This document shows positions 35,512-46,552 of a DNA stretch of 64,000 nt, piece by piece. Numbering within the stretch: position 1 is the stretch's first letter; each line of letters opens with the position of its first letter. Source of the DNA: Acarospora socialis (lineage: Eukaryota; Ascomycota; Lecanoromycetes; Acarosporales; Acarosporaceae); assembly GCA_025617375.2 (NCBI GenBank), contig JAMYGW020000008.1, positions 496,001 through 560,000 of the forward strand. Direction: 5' to 3'. The notes under the pieces were generated by a model. That model was given only the letters and a program-made list of their open reading frames with translations, did not search any database and had not been told where the DNA came from. The position numbers and the translations under genes were made by a program.

Positions 35512-37462
35512 CTAATCTAAACCTTTTACTTCCCAGACTTTCACGGCGGCATCAGCACCCACGCTAACAACCTTTGTCCCACCATCAATCCATGCAACTC
35601 CATTGACCCCGTCTTTGTGTGCATTCGCAGCCTTGATCCGCACGCCAGGACTAGCTAAGCTCCAGATAAAGACGTTTGTATCCAACCCTCCGCTAACCGC
35701 ATGTGTCCCTTTAGGACTCCATGCTATAGATGCTATCCTGCCTGTATGTGACGACCAACGGTCGGTAGCAGTACTCCAATCCGTCGTGTCGTAAACCTTG
35801 AGCTTGCCAGACGTCGTTCCGACTGCGAGGTGAGAACAGTCATGTGAGAAGGCCAAAGAACTTATTTGTGATGTGAAACCCTTAAGCTCTGTTACGGGCT
35901 CCAGCGTCTTCGAAGAGGGCGAGTAGACGTGTACGGCGTTGTCGTTGCCGCTTGCTGCAACCAGTGTCGTGCTCGCTGCAAGCGCCGTAGGTTCGAATCC
36001 CAATTCCTGCTCGCCTTTCTTCTGACCGTCCTGGTACAAGCTCAATCCATTATTCGTAGCTACCAAAGTAGTCTTGCCTGATGTTGCAATGCCTTTCGGC
36101 TGGCCCATAAGCTTAGTGGAGCCCCCAGTGAACGTGTTCTGGCCGGCATCGATCATTCGTAGGGTATCGTCCCAACCAACGCTGTAGAGTCGGCCCGTAC
36201 CCTCTGAGGCAGGTGCAATGCCGGAGACGTAACTGGTGTGCGGCTCGCCATCGACCTTCACGCCCAACCCATCGCCTGCATTCCAACCACATATGCGACC
36301 CTCAATATCGCCCGTCCAGAGAGTCTCATGACCATCAAGCAGAGCGCTAGTGGCTAACGAGGTAATGTTTTTCTGATGTCCCTGAATTACCTTCACTGGT
36401 TGTTGGCTGCCCTCCGCAAGATAGCTTAGATTGCCTGCGAGGTTGAGACTGATTACAATGCCGTCTGTCCTCCTTCCCGGCCATACCACACCAACTTGGT
36501 GATCTGGGATACTGACGGAACCATTTTCACCCATCCTCCAGCTTTGAACTACCTTGCCAGCCTCGACATCCCATAGCTTAACGGTCTGATCTGCACTTGA
36601 CGTAACGAATCTCTTCGAGTCCTGCGCCCATGACACACCGAAAATGCTTCCTTTATGTTCACCATCCCCTATTTGCCCTTTGGCCTCCCCACTCTTTCCA
36701 TCATACAACCATATTCTCCTGTCTGCACCCACGCTGACAAGGTTGAGGCCGTCAGGGCTGAACGCTACTCCATATACGAAATTGTTATGTTGCCCTCTGA
36801 GGCTTGTATTGAACTTAAAGGGAGCGCCGTGGTAGAAAACAAGGCTCATATCATCGCCCCCAGTTGCCGCACGCAGAGGTCTTTGCTGCCGTATGGAAAC
36901 ACTGTTGATTTGCGAGCTGTGGCCTGAGATCTCGCCCACGGAGTTGCCGCTATCGGCCGTGAAACAGTGCCCAAAGCGTTCTTTGCCGTTTCCAACCGCT
37001 ATGATCCGTTGTGAGTCGCCATCCCAAGCCAAGTCATTGATGCGGCCACCAATGATATGATACTCGCCCTTTGTAGCACCATCTCTCACACAGTCCCAAA
37101 CTCTTACGGTCCCTGAGACATCGCCGCTCGAAGCATAATAACCTGATGGTGAGAACCGCGCGACCGTTGTCTGAGCGGTGTGTCCGGTATACTGGGTGCT
37201 GATGGCAGGGTTGTCGATCGATCGAAGAAAGATGGATTTATTTGACTGAAGCGATGCGGTAAGTCTGTGAACCTGACATTGTTCGCGCCGGATTATTGAC
37301 GCACAGCGTAAGCAATCCGCTCACCCTTTGGATCTGCAGACAATTGTGTTGGCTGTCCTCTTGTCGTTGATGGCACCGCCGCCCAAATAGCGTCTACGCC
37401 TGGTCATTACATGTTGCCAAAGCCACAACTTTCATGGGTGACTTACGCGCAGCTATAGACAT
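35512..37462 (-). CDS. AIP1: Actin-interacting protein 1 (WD40, Aip1)
   Basis: Aip1 works with cofilin to take apart and cap actin filaments, in cytoplasm and cortical patches. Three exons fit: 37,462-37,447, 37,393-37,305 and 37,245-35,512, with introns of 53 and 59 bp bearing GT/AG ends, giving about 612 residues, the usual length for the family. The first residues read MSIAAHAIW and continue into the conserved STTRGQPTQLSADPKGERIAYAS and KSIFLRSIDNPA stretches of fungal Aip1. Many WD repeats follow, with motifs such as GTVRVWDC, QTVKLWDVEAG and AAVKVWEVKG, the last ending the protein as expected for its two seven-bladed propellers. The coding sequence has ordinary composition only a few hundred bases from the mutated island. 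The start rests on matching both tiny leading exons to the family; I am confident of identity and slightly less so of exon 1. Confidence 0.94.
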
Positions 37463-38215
37463 CTTGTTTGAGTCCGGAAGGAATACCCAAGGCTCAGCTT
37501 CTATACTTCCACACGCCTTTAACGGACAACTAGTCCCATTCTCATGACGTTTCTGAAAATGGTAGCTGAAAAGATATTTTCAAGTTGTTGAGGATCGCCA
37601 GTTCTAAGGCAACAGCCCCTCACACATGGCCCAAACCTATCTCACAACCCGTTTGTGAACATATCTATCGTTCGATAATATGGCCATCAAAATCAGGCAG
37701 CGATGATAGACTAAGCAACTAGATAAACAAGATCTATTGTTCTTGTATCAGGCGACATGTTAGGGCCTCGACGTTGGATCTTACCCTACCATCCGGCCTG
37801 ACAACCAGCGAGGACGGAAGTCAAAATACAACAGTCACTTTCATAGACTAGGCTACGGCTAGCATGTGTATGGACAGAGCAGGTTGTCAGCTTGCTCCTA
37901 CTGATTAATTCAATATCATGAACGTTGGCTCCATAGGCTCCCATCCATCCATCACGCACAAGATAATCTGATTGGATACTGTATGCAATGCATCCACTCA
38001 CTTTCGCCGGCATTAGTTCTTTTCGGGCTGCCGTGATTTACAAAGCATACTGGACTGGTAGCCAAAGTTTGTAATCGATCAGGCGGGGTACCGGAAGGCT
38101 TTCAAGACATTAGGGCGAAGGCCTGCTCACTGGACTGAGCAAACGTTATTACTCTCTCATTGTGAGCGTGAGATCATTCACTCGCGGTCGACAATTCTCT
38201 ATTGTCCGAAGCAGG
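37463..38215. other. Intergenic region between AIP1 and the lactonase-like gene
   Basis: The divergent upstream region of AIP1 (-) and the lactonase-like gene (+). Short frames occur (37,786-38,013, -) but start without ATG and have no recognisable content. I see no RNA gene or repeat. Confidence 0.6.
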
Positions 38216-39227
38216 ATGATGTCTTTGGACTTGATAAACAAGGCTCCTCCGGTCTCGTACCAACTCCGTGCTACTAGTTGCGCCGCGAACTGACTTGTGT
38301 ATAGGGAACCAAGATCTGGGTAGGGCCCTGAGGGCTATCTGCTTCAGGGGTTTAATTAACAGTTCCAGCTTTTGCATTGTGGCAACCTCGAGGCGGATGC
38401 TGGATTCTTGCTACGAGGTGTAAGGATGCATCCACTTCACCGATTCAGGCGAACCATACCTTTGCAGCCTCTGACTTCTAGCCAAGGGCGGGACATCCTC
38501 ACTCAGCAACCCAAATGCTCCTCGGGAACGCCGCAAGTTGGTCATTATTTCCGTCCTAATCGAGCACCCGGAAGAGGGCCTCATTCTCTTTGAGACAGGA
38601 GCAGGGAAGGACTATCCCGAAGTTTGGGGCCCACCGTTGAATGACATCTTTGCTCGCGTCGATTATTCGGAAGACCAGGAGCTGGAGGCCCAGATTGCCA
38701 AGACCGGTCATAATATAAAGGATGTGAAGGCGGTCATTATGGGACATCTTCATCTCGACCATGCTGGAGGGTTGGAGCACTTCATGGGCACCCAAGTGCC
38801 TATCTACGTGCACGAGACGGAACTAAAGCATGCCTTCTATTCAGTCGCTACCGGTTCTGATCTAGGTGTATACCAACCTACATACCTCAAGTTCGAACTC
38901 AACTGGCAAGCTTTCCACGGCGAATTCCTTGAGCTGGTCCCAGGCCTCAATATCCACCACGCCCCGGGCCACACCCCAGGTCTCTGTGTTCTGCAAGTCA
39001 ACCTGAATGAAAGCGGTACCTGGATCTTCACTACGGATCAGTATCATGTCCATGAAAACTATCACCAGTCAACACCACAGGGGTGGCTTGCGAGAGATCA
39101 TGACGACTGGATCCGGACGAATCAAAAGATACATATGCTGGCAAAACGTACGAATGCCAAGCTTGTATTCGGTCATGATCGTGAAACTCTCTTCTCCTAC
39201 AAGCTGGCCCCAGATCATTATCAATGA
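38216..39227 (+). CDS. Metallo-beta-lactamase fold hydrolase, N-acyl homoserine lactonase type
   Basis: The protein belongs to the metallo-beta-lactamase superfamily and resembles AiiA-type lactonases. The dinuclear zinc site is visible: HLHLDH, then the His of HHAPGHTPG, the Asp of FTTDQYH and the His of FGHDRE. Three exons are proposed: 38,216-38,251 (weakest; ATGATGTCTTTGG start, poor donor), 38,363-38,417 (encodes LLHCGNLEADAGFLLR) and 38,482-39,227, with a clear 64-bp intron between the last two. Phases agree and give about 278 residues, close to the family's usual 250-290. The N-terminal LEADAGFLLR and NPNAPRERRKLV segments are typical of fungal members. The substrate is unknown: lactone opening (quorum quenching or mycotoxin-type lactones) is a family inference. 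No signal peptide, so probably cytosolic. Confidence 0.86.
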
Positions 39228-39688
39228 GACTCGACTGGATCAAGGGCTACATGTAGAGACAACGAAACACCGAAACGTCATTCAAATGTGGTCTATAATT
39301 AGCACTTTCATGCTAAGTGAAGCTGCTTGAAGAACTTTCCGAGAGCGGAGTGGACGGTTTGTCGCATAGTAGGGTACACGAGCCGCTGAACAATTTATTG
39401 ATGCTTGCTAAATTGTAAAGCTTGTTGCCAATTCCTCCCCGGTGTAGAACACTCTCGCAATAGAGTAGAGAAAGGTCTTGCCTCGACACGCTTGCGTTAC
39501 ATCATAGGTAACACTGCGTCTGCTTGTATAGGACGTGGTGCAATGCAGGTTCCGTAACCACTGTGAAGGGGTTCTGAGAGATAAATGTCGTCCTACTAGA
39601 TGCGATTTCCTCGACTCGAGAGCGACCACACTCGCACAGCCAAAGCGGTCACAAGAAGATTGAGTGATCAATTACTATGTACACCGTG
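39228..39688. other. Intergenic region between convergent genes
   Basis: Separates the stop of the lactonase-like gene from the stop of the mitochondrial bS18m gene; it should hold both 3' untranslated regions. The frame at 39,408-39,671 (-) has no recognisable content. Confidence 0.6.
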
Positions 39689-40440
39689 TCATGTGAGCCC
39701 GAATTTCGAATAGCGAGTGTTTTGTTCGAGCATCAGTATCTCAGGATGCTTGTGGACACTCGGCATCAAGCCCATGCCGATAGATCTTCTTATAGCCTTA
39801 GCGATCCTCCTCTGGTTCACCGCTCGTAAACCTGTCTCGGAGGAATGTTTGATACGGCCCATTTCGGTCATGTACTCTCCCATGATCGAGAAGTTCTACT
39901 CAGCGAACGATATCAGCATCTACCGTAGGCTTGAACGGAAGTACGCACCTTGTATTGCTCCAACGGGTTCAGGGCAAGTAGATCAAATGCGTCCGTCGTG
40001 GGCTTCTTAGCCATCCTCCACTTCTGCATCTCCGCTGAGCTCAGGTCATGCGGCGCATACACATCCCCTGCCTTCCAGCGCCGTGTCAGAAGCTTCTGCA
40101 GGCTATTCCTCCGGACATATTCTTGATATTCCTCGGCGGATGTCTGGCGTCTTTCCTTTGGCTTATAAGTGGCCGCCAACATTGAGGCGGTGCCAAGTCT
40201 CTCGGGTTGCTTTGACGGTCGAGACAAGTTGAGACCCTCGCGCGGTCGGTACACTATAGAGATTGGGTGAGGACCAAGGGATTGGGAAGGTGTCTCCGGA
40301 GGAAACTCACTACCGGTTTGTTCGCCAACATGACGAGTCGTCGTAGATGCAAAGGGTCTGCGAAAAGATCTCAAGCTTGCTGTTTCTACTACTAGAGTCG
40401 CTAGAGGGGGTACTCGTGGAGCCATGAGGTGAACTGACAT
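39689..40440 (-). CDS. RSM18: Mitochondrial small-subunit ribosomal protein bS18m
   Basis: A component of the mitochondrial 37S subunit. Exon 1 (40,440-39,949) and exon 2 (39,895-39,689) are joined over a 53-bp intron with donor GTGCGT and acceptor GTAG, giving about 232 residues. Exon 1 begins with a Ser/Arg-rich, acid-poor leader typical of mitochondrial import (ASLRSFRRPFASTTTRH). The mature part has KAGDVYAPHDLSSAEMQKW and, across the junction, NPLEQYKNFSIMGEYMTEMG followed by RIKHSSETGLRAVNQRRIAK and GMGLMPSVHKHPEI, the S18 core. ATG at 40,440 is the first ATG of the frame; 40,425 is an alternative. It is transcribed divergently from the mitochondrial PPR gene, which starts 263 bp away. 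Confidence 0.92.
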
Positions 40441-40703
40441 AGAAACAGCTCGAGGTTTCCGAAGCTCTGGGCGAGCTCTCGCTTCCACAATCTTGGCGAG
40501 CCGCGGGATCTGGAGGGGGAGGCTTCATACGTCCTACATATATACAGGAGGGTAACCGTTCAACATCATATTTGTATAAATGCCATTGTTCTGCAGACAT
40601 ATTTCTACGCTCGAAGGCCATTCCTGATGTTCGGCTCGTCCAGACTTTCGCTACGCCACCCGAAGACTATGGGATGACAGTTTCAACTGACGATCTCCCC
40701 ACC
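40441..40703. promoter_or_regulatory. Shared 263-bp divergent promoter of two mitochondrial-protein genes
   Basis: The space between the ATG of bS18m (-) and the preferred ATG of the PPR protein (+) must hold both promoters and 5' leaders. A TATA-like tacatatatacagg lies near 40,535-40,550. No other motif can be assigned with confidence. Confidence 0.5.
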
Positions 40704-43126
40704 ATGCGGTCACATCTTACGCCGAGGATCTTCAAACAGACCTTGTACAACGAACCTTGGGCACATCCACAATGCTTTTGTCGGTCCCGTTCAGTCAGTC
40801 AGCTTCGAGTGCGGGTTGTCCGACCTCCGCCACGGAGGCTGCTCTTTGGCTTTTCCCGCAAACCGCAACGCGAGACCAAAGATGCAGACGTCGACCCAGG
40901 CTTTGGGAAGATGCTGGAGCTGAGTACGACACTTAAAACGCACGTTAGACCTCCACCGACTGTAGAGCTCGTGCAGGCTTTCAAAGCTTTCTTTCGGTCA
41001 AGGGCAAAGCTCCCAACGCCACTGGAGGATATGCAGGTCATCCATGCAACCAAAACCTTTGAATACCTAAAGAACCAGAAGGAAGGAGAAGGGAGTTCGG
41101 TAGTGTCGATAGAGGTCATGCAAATGGCACTGAATGCTCTTATGTATATGCCTAGGAATCATCAATATGCAGCGCACAACAAGTTGGCTAGGATGCTGTT
41201 CGAAGAGATCAACCGTGAAAAGGAGAGAGAGCCAGGTGGCCCAGCTGGGAGTGACTCAATTGGCACAAAACATATCTTGTCTTATATCCAAGTCCTTACT
41301 CAGACCGGAGATTCCGCGGATGCTCGTGAAGTGGTCCAAAAATTCTGGAAGAGCCATCTAGAAGCCGGAGGCAGACTTCCCTGGATGCATGTACTGAAGG
41401 GCTTCGCAAGAGAGAAAAATGAAGGCGAATTGCTGCATACTATTGAGACAATGGAGGGCTATGGGGTCCCATTCGATGCAAAAACGCACCAAACGATTAC
41501 TATCTTCTATGCTTCAAACGGCGATCTGGAAGCTACGAAACAATGGTACACGCGCCCAATTGCTGATGGTGTTACGCCGACGCAACATACGAATGCTTTC
41601 GTCCTCAGATTATGCATACAGAAGAACGACCTCGCTTGGGGTGAGCCGATCTTTAAATCCATGCTGGAAACCAATCCTGACAAGAAGGCTTGGAACATCA
41701 TCTTTCTCTGGGCGGCGGCACAAGGTAAGGGAGTGGATGAGATCGATCGGATGATGGAGGTGATGGTCCGGAGGAACGAAGGTAAAAATAATCTGCGTCC
41801 AGATATTGAGACTATTAACGGGTTGATCGAACACGCCAACTCGAAGAATGACCCCTACACCGCAGAACGATACGTCGTTCTAGGTCAGAAATGGAACATC
41901 ATGCCCAACGCTCAGACATATATCCTCCAACTGGACTACAGAATCAAAGTAGGCGATATCGACGGTGCCAGAGCAGCGTACAGTAAACTCCAAGCTGAAG
42001 AAGTTCTCGAAAATAAAGACCTGCCCCTCATCAACAAACTTATCGTGGCTCTATGCTCTGCCAAGCGCGTCGATTACGCCGCCGTCATGGCAATAGCCGA
42101 GGACCTCAGGGAACGTAAGGCCCGTCTGGAACCAGATACCGTTTGTGCACTGTGTCTCCTTCATCTGCAGCGCGATGAGTTACACGACGTCATCGATCTT
42201 CTGCAGACACACGCTTTTCATTTCAACCTGGAACAGCGCACTCAGGTCCTGGACCTCTTCGAGCAATTTTGCCTGGATCGGAAGAACAGCACATCGCGAG
42301 CATGGGACGCATATACCATATTTCGGCAGATATTCGAGGACGCCTCCATCGAAATACGCACCCGGATCATGAACGAATTCTTTGCGCGCGGCAGAGCCGA
42401 CATGGCCTGCCATGTCTTCGGACACATGCGGCAACACTACCGGCCGGAACGTCGCCCAACCGTGGATACGTACATTCAATGTTTGGAAGGCATAGCTAGA
42501 GCGGCTAAGCCCGAAGCGCTGGACATGGTCCACAACATGTTGAAGATGGACTCCGAGATTGAACCCACCACCCGGCTGTACAACGCACTGATGCTCGCAT
42601 ACACCGCTTGTGACATGCCGGATCGGAGTCTCGAGTTCTGGGAAGACATCACCAACTCCAGCGAAGGGCCCACGTACAATAGCATACAAATTGCACTGAG
42701 AGCGTGTGAGGAGGCGCCTTTCGGCGATCGACAGGCGAGAAGGATCTGGGCGAGATTGAAGAGGATGGACATTGAGATCACAAGGGAGATTTACGCAGCG
42801 TATGTGGGAGCCTTGGCCGGCTCTGGGTTCTTGGACGAAGGCAAGAAGTTGGTAGAAGAGACGGGGAAGGAGGTGGGAAGCGAGCCGGACAGTTTAATGT
42901 ATGAGTCCTCCCGTCCAATACGAAGCATGTCACTAACAGCCAACGCAGACTAGGCACTTTCTACAATGCCATCCCGGGCCCACAGAAGAAGGAGGCGGTC
43001 CGGAAATGGGCGGCGGAGAAGTATCCGCAGGCTTGGGAGCAGCTGCTCCAACATGGCGAGTACCCGAGAAGATCGAGAAGGGATGGCGAGAAGTTGTTCA
43101 AGCTCAAACGGGAAGTGAGAGCCTAA
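40704..43126 (+). CDS. Mitochondrial pentatricopeptide-repeat protein, CIA84-like
   Basis: A long helical-repeat protein. Exon 1 is 40,704-42,898; a 50-bp intron (GTATGA...GCAG) leads to exon 2, 42,949-43,126, giving about 790 residues. ATG at 40,704 (CCCACCATGCGG) has good context; the frame is open further upstream but only from non-ATG codons. The N-terminus (MRSHLTPRIFKQTL, later RPPPRRLLFGFSRKP) is basic and import-like. Degenerate 35-residue PPR units run through the middle, for example GYGVPFDAKTHQTITIFYA, PDKKAWNIIFLWAAA and PTTRLYNALMLAYTACD. Organisation and C-terminus (exon 2: NAIPGPQKKEAVRKWAAEKY) resemble the fungal complex I assembly factor CIA84. That name is a family-level guess; a role in mitochondrial RNA or complex I biogenesis is inferred. 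Confidence 0.88.
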
Positions 43127-43698
43127 CAGGAGTCACGCGACGTCTTCCATACTGCATAGCGGAAGGAGTTGGCGGCAAGGGCGGACTGGTGTCTCATGTA
43201 GGTGATGATCTATACGCACGACGAGGTTGTCGGCATTTTGTCGGTGATTTTGTGGGTAGATTTGTCACTATTGATACTTGTCCATAAGTTCCTGTTATGT
43301 ACTACTTTCAAATGTGCATTTTTCTTCGGTTGTGAGATATTATTACTTCCCTTCGTCCAACTTTAGTACGCATTGGCGATTGGTCTGGCTGAATGCAAGG
43401 TCCCGCGGTGACACAAAAATCCAACGGCACTATGCATATACGAACGGACCCCACTATACGTCCTTACAAGCTTATCAATCATTTTAGCCATCCGTTGTAT
43501 TATCAATCATTTTGAAGATAGTTGTATTATCAATCGCTGTGAAACAGTTGTTGCATTTACCACCTGTTCACTTCACGCCATACATATATCTCTTCCATTC
43601 AAGACTACATTTCACTTCTCTCACATCCACCATATCAATTGACAGCGATTCCGACCAACCTACACTTACTCGCATTCCACTCCACCACTACAACCAAG
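43127..43698. other. Intergenic region, 3' of the PPR gene and promoter of the oxidoreductase
   Basis: Contains the imperfect direct repeat tatcaatcattttag / tatcaatcattttgaagatagttgtattatcaatcgc at about 43,473-43,537. Pyrimidine-rich sequence (43,560-43,650) precedes the oxidoreductase ATG, as is common for fungal promoters. No gene. Confidence 0.55.
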
Positions 43699-44823
43699 AT
43701 GCCCTCCACCCAAAAAGCCATCGTGATCCAAGCCCCCAAAGACGCCCAACTCGTCACGGACCGCCCGATCCCGCAGCTCCGCGACGGCTACATCCTCGTG
43801 AAAACCGCCGCCGTCGCCCTCAACCCGACGGACTGGAAACACATCGACTTCCGCGCGAGTCCCGGCGCGCTCGTCGGTTGCGACTACGCCGGCACGGTCG
43901 AAGAGGTCGGCAAGGGTGTCAGCAAATCTTTCCGGAAAGGCGACCGGGTCGCGGGCTTCGTTCACGGCGGCGATGCGGTGCAGCACGAGAATGGGGCCTT
44001 TGCCGAGTACATCGTCGCCAAGGCCGACATCCAGATGAAGATTCCGGACGGGGTCAGTTTCGAGGAGGCGGCGACGCTGGGGGTGGGCATCACCACGGTC
44101 GGTCAAGGGCTGTATCAGAGCTTGAAGCTGCCGCTGCCGACGGAGCCGGCGAGGGAGAGCTTGCCGTTGTTGATTTACGGCGGCAGCACGGCGACGGGGA
44201 CGTTGGCGATTCAGTTTGCGAAGCTGTACGTCCCGTTTGCTTTTCGTCGCGGTCGAAGCAAGACAAGAGAGCTGACAATGTTGCCTTTCTGATCCAGCTC
44301 CGGTCTCACGGTCCTGACGACCTGCTCCCAGCACAACTTCGACCTCGTCAAGTCCCTCGGCGCGACGGCCGCCTTCGACTACAAGTCCCCCGACTGCGCG
44401 AAACAGATCCGCGAGTACACGAACAACAATCTCAAGTATGCCTTTGACTGCATCTCGCTCGAGCCGACGGCCAAGATCTGCGCCGAGGCGTTGTCGTCGA
44501 CGAGCGGCTGCGTCTATTCGGCCTTGCTGCCCGTCAAGCTGCCGAGGGAGGACCTCGAGAGTAAGATGACGGTGGCATACACGGCTGCCGGCGAGTTCTT
44601 CCAGTTCGGAGATATGGATTGCCCGGCCAAAGAAGAGGACTTTGAGTTTGCGAAGATGTTCTGGGGCTTGGCCGAGAAGTTGTTGGGAGAGGGGAAGTTC
44701 AAGGTGCACCCGCCGAGTGTGAGGAAGGGAGGGCTGAAGGGGGTGTTGGAGGGGTTGCAGGAGATGCGGGAGGAGAAGGTCAGCGGGCAGAAGCTCGTGT
44801 ATAAGGTGTCGGAGACGCCTTGA
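43699..44823 (+). CDS. Zinc-type medium-chain dehydrogenase/reductase (enoyl reductase, ToxD/LovC-like)
   Basis: NAD(P)H-dependent oxidoreductase of the MDR superfamily. Exons 43,699-44,225 and 44,298-44,823 flank a 72-bp intron (GTACGT...CCAG), giving 350 residues, a normal length. ATG at 43,699 has strong context (ACCAAGATGCC). The GroES-like N-terminal half has [12 protein letters not shown] and [15 protein letters not shown]. The Rossmann half begins at [18 protein letters not shown] and continues across the junction as [22 protein letters not shown]. The Cys-rich structural zinc lobe of classical alcohol dehydrogenases is absent, which fits quinone or enoyl reductases such as fungal ToxD and trans-acting LovC. 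Such proteins often serve polyketide clusters, but no biosynthetic gene lies nearby, so this looks like a stand-alone reductase. It converges on IMP3. Confidence 0.92.
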
Positions 44824-44977
44824 GGAAATGTGGCCGTTGGCGTGGACTTTCCTAATTAGCATTGCAACAAACAGCAGAATAGTCCTTCCTTTTGACCAAA
44901 CCAAAATCTATTCGCCAGTTGAGAACCTCCCCACCCTCAGAACTCCCCACTCCCATCCCATGCAAACATCCCACCCA

Positions 44978-45731
44978 TCACAACAAATCAAAATCATCCA
45001 ACTTATCCCGATACCTCAACACGTTCCTCCGAATCTTACTCCCGTCCACCCAAGTCACCCAATCCTCCAACCCCCTCGTGACACAAAACCCCGGCTCTGC
45101 CACCACCTCGGTGCCGACGCGCACATGGCCCTGCTCCACGAACCGCGTCGCCGCCTGCACCGTGTCCGCCATCTGCAGCCTCGTCATCACGACGGCCAAG
45201 CGACGTCGCGCGAACGCCGACACCGTGATCTTGCGCTCAACGTCGCTGAGCTTGGCGCCGCTGTAGTCGGTTGTTGAGGCGGAGGTGTGGACGTTCAGGA
45301 TGCCGAGGTCGTGCAGTTTGGAAAGGAGGAGGGCTTCGTGTCGGGTGCGGAAAGGGTCCGTTGGGGGCAGGAGGGAGAGGCGGTGCGCTAGTTGTCTGTT
45401 TTTGGCATCAGTCTTTCGCGTCGTCCTTGAGCGATTTTCGGGTCGGTAGGTTGCAGGGAATGGGGGAAGAGGGAAGGCAGAGACGAACCTCAAGCTCCCG
45501 CATAGCCGGTTGTATTTCGTATAGTCGTCTGGTTTCTGGATGGCGTAGCGGCGCAGGACGGCCGCGTCTCGGTGGTTGTTGTCGGATTTGTAGGTTGTGA
45601 AGTCGACTTTGCGGAGGAGTCTGGTTTTGGGAGGGTTAGTATGTGGCTGAGCTAGGATGGTGGGCTGGGGAATGTGGGGAGAGGAGGAGGAGTACGGACT
45701 TCTGCTCATGGTGCTTGAGTTTGCGCACCAT
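44978..45731 (-). CDS. IMP3: U3 snoRNP protein Imp3 (S4 domain)
   Basis: Imp3 joins the U3 snoRNA to the pre-18S rRNA in the small-subunit processome of the nucleolus. Three exons, 45,731-45,700, 45,620-45,489 and 45,395-44,978, with introns of 79 and 93 bp, give 193 residues, near the usual 183-190. Exon 1 is only 32 bp and encodes [11 protein letters not shown], the invariant start. [20 protein letters not shown] and [16 protein letters not shown] follow, with the S4 RNA-binding region in the C-terminal half ([38 protein letters not shown]). The 3' end faces the oxidoreductase gene 154 bp away. Confidence 0.96.
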
Positions 45732-46552
45732 GATTGTTGTTGTTACTCGTTATGTTGTGGTGAAGTGAGGCCCTTCCAGGAGAGGAAGCAGATAGGATAG
45801 GTTTGGCTTAGTCATCACGCTTCCTTAGCGGTACTGAACCCTCAGCCAAGGACGGCAGTCTTGTTACTTTGAACATTCGAGAAATCTAAGGGCGGTCTGA
45901 TAGGTTCTCTGAATTCTATTCTTCAGTGGCGGACAGTACGAACCAGCTACCAGCCACAACATGTCAACAATCTATCTAGAATGATACATAGCCGCCCACG
46001 CTTCAAACTATCCCGCTGGCGACAACGATTCGAAACCTCAAAGGAGCCACCCAGTCAATCCGGCTCATAAATCGTGATGCAAGTGACCAATCAGGATTTC
46101 AAACATCTTGGGGTTTTCGAGAGGTCAGAAGAATGGAACTAGGAAAACCACTTCAGAATCGAAGAGAGAATGTGCAGATATCGAAGGTTCTTGGATTAGC
46201 TTCTTGTTAAGTGCAAAGGATTGGAAGGATCTCGTAAGCACATAAAGCCATGAAATATGCAGATGGTAAGATGAGATGCGAAATTCGACGTCAGTTGTGC
46301 AAAGCCTTGATGTAGAGCGCAACAGTAGCATAGGTGTTGATTGCGATACAGACACGTCCATCGTACTCAACAAGGCCGAATAAGATCCAGGCTGAGTAGC
46401 CAAAAGGCTCCTTCGCAAGGCCAAACTCTCCCCATTCGTACTTTAACGCGGTTAAGACCAAGTCGGCACGATGCTGTTCTACAACGCGGCAACGAAGGCG
46501 ATTTCCAACGCCAGACCTCTCCCCGATATCCAGATGCAGATAGAAATACAGC
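45732..46552. other. Intergenic region: IMP3 promoter and wee1 3' flank
   Basis: Both neighbours are on the minus strand, so it combines the 3' region of wee1 and the upstream region of IMP3. Frames at 46,125-46,424 and 46,291-46,560 (-) lack recognisable content. No RNA gene or repeat seen. Confidence 0.6.

Noticed and set aside
35985-36005. A tRNA T-arm-like word, ggttcgaatcc
   Set aside because: It lies inside the AIP1 coding frame (LGFEPTALA) and no acceptor stem or anticodon arm surrounds it.
40441-40488. A longer N-terminus for bS18m
   Set aside because: The extension starts at GTG; the first ATG is at 40,440.
40572-40703. An upstream extension of the PPR protein
   Set aside because: The open frame there begins only at a non-ATG codon; ATG at 40,704 has better context and matches family N-termini.
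43512-44447. A 311-codon plus-strand frame overlapping the oxidoreductase
   Set aside because: Arg/His-rich out-of-frame reading of the same gene, without family content.
43699-44823. A secondary-metabolite cluster around the reductase
   Set aside because: Neighbours are housekeeping genes; no synthase, transporter or cluster regulator is present.
43666-44904. A 412-codon minus-strand frame
   Set aside because: It is a shadow of the oxidoreductase gene in GC-rich DNA; the plus strand gives a clear MDR family protein with a proper intron.
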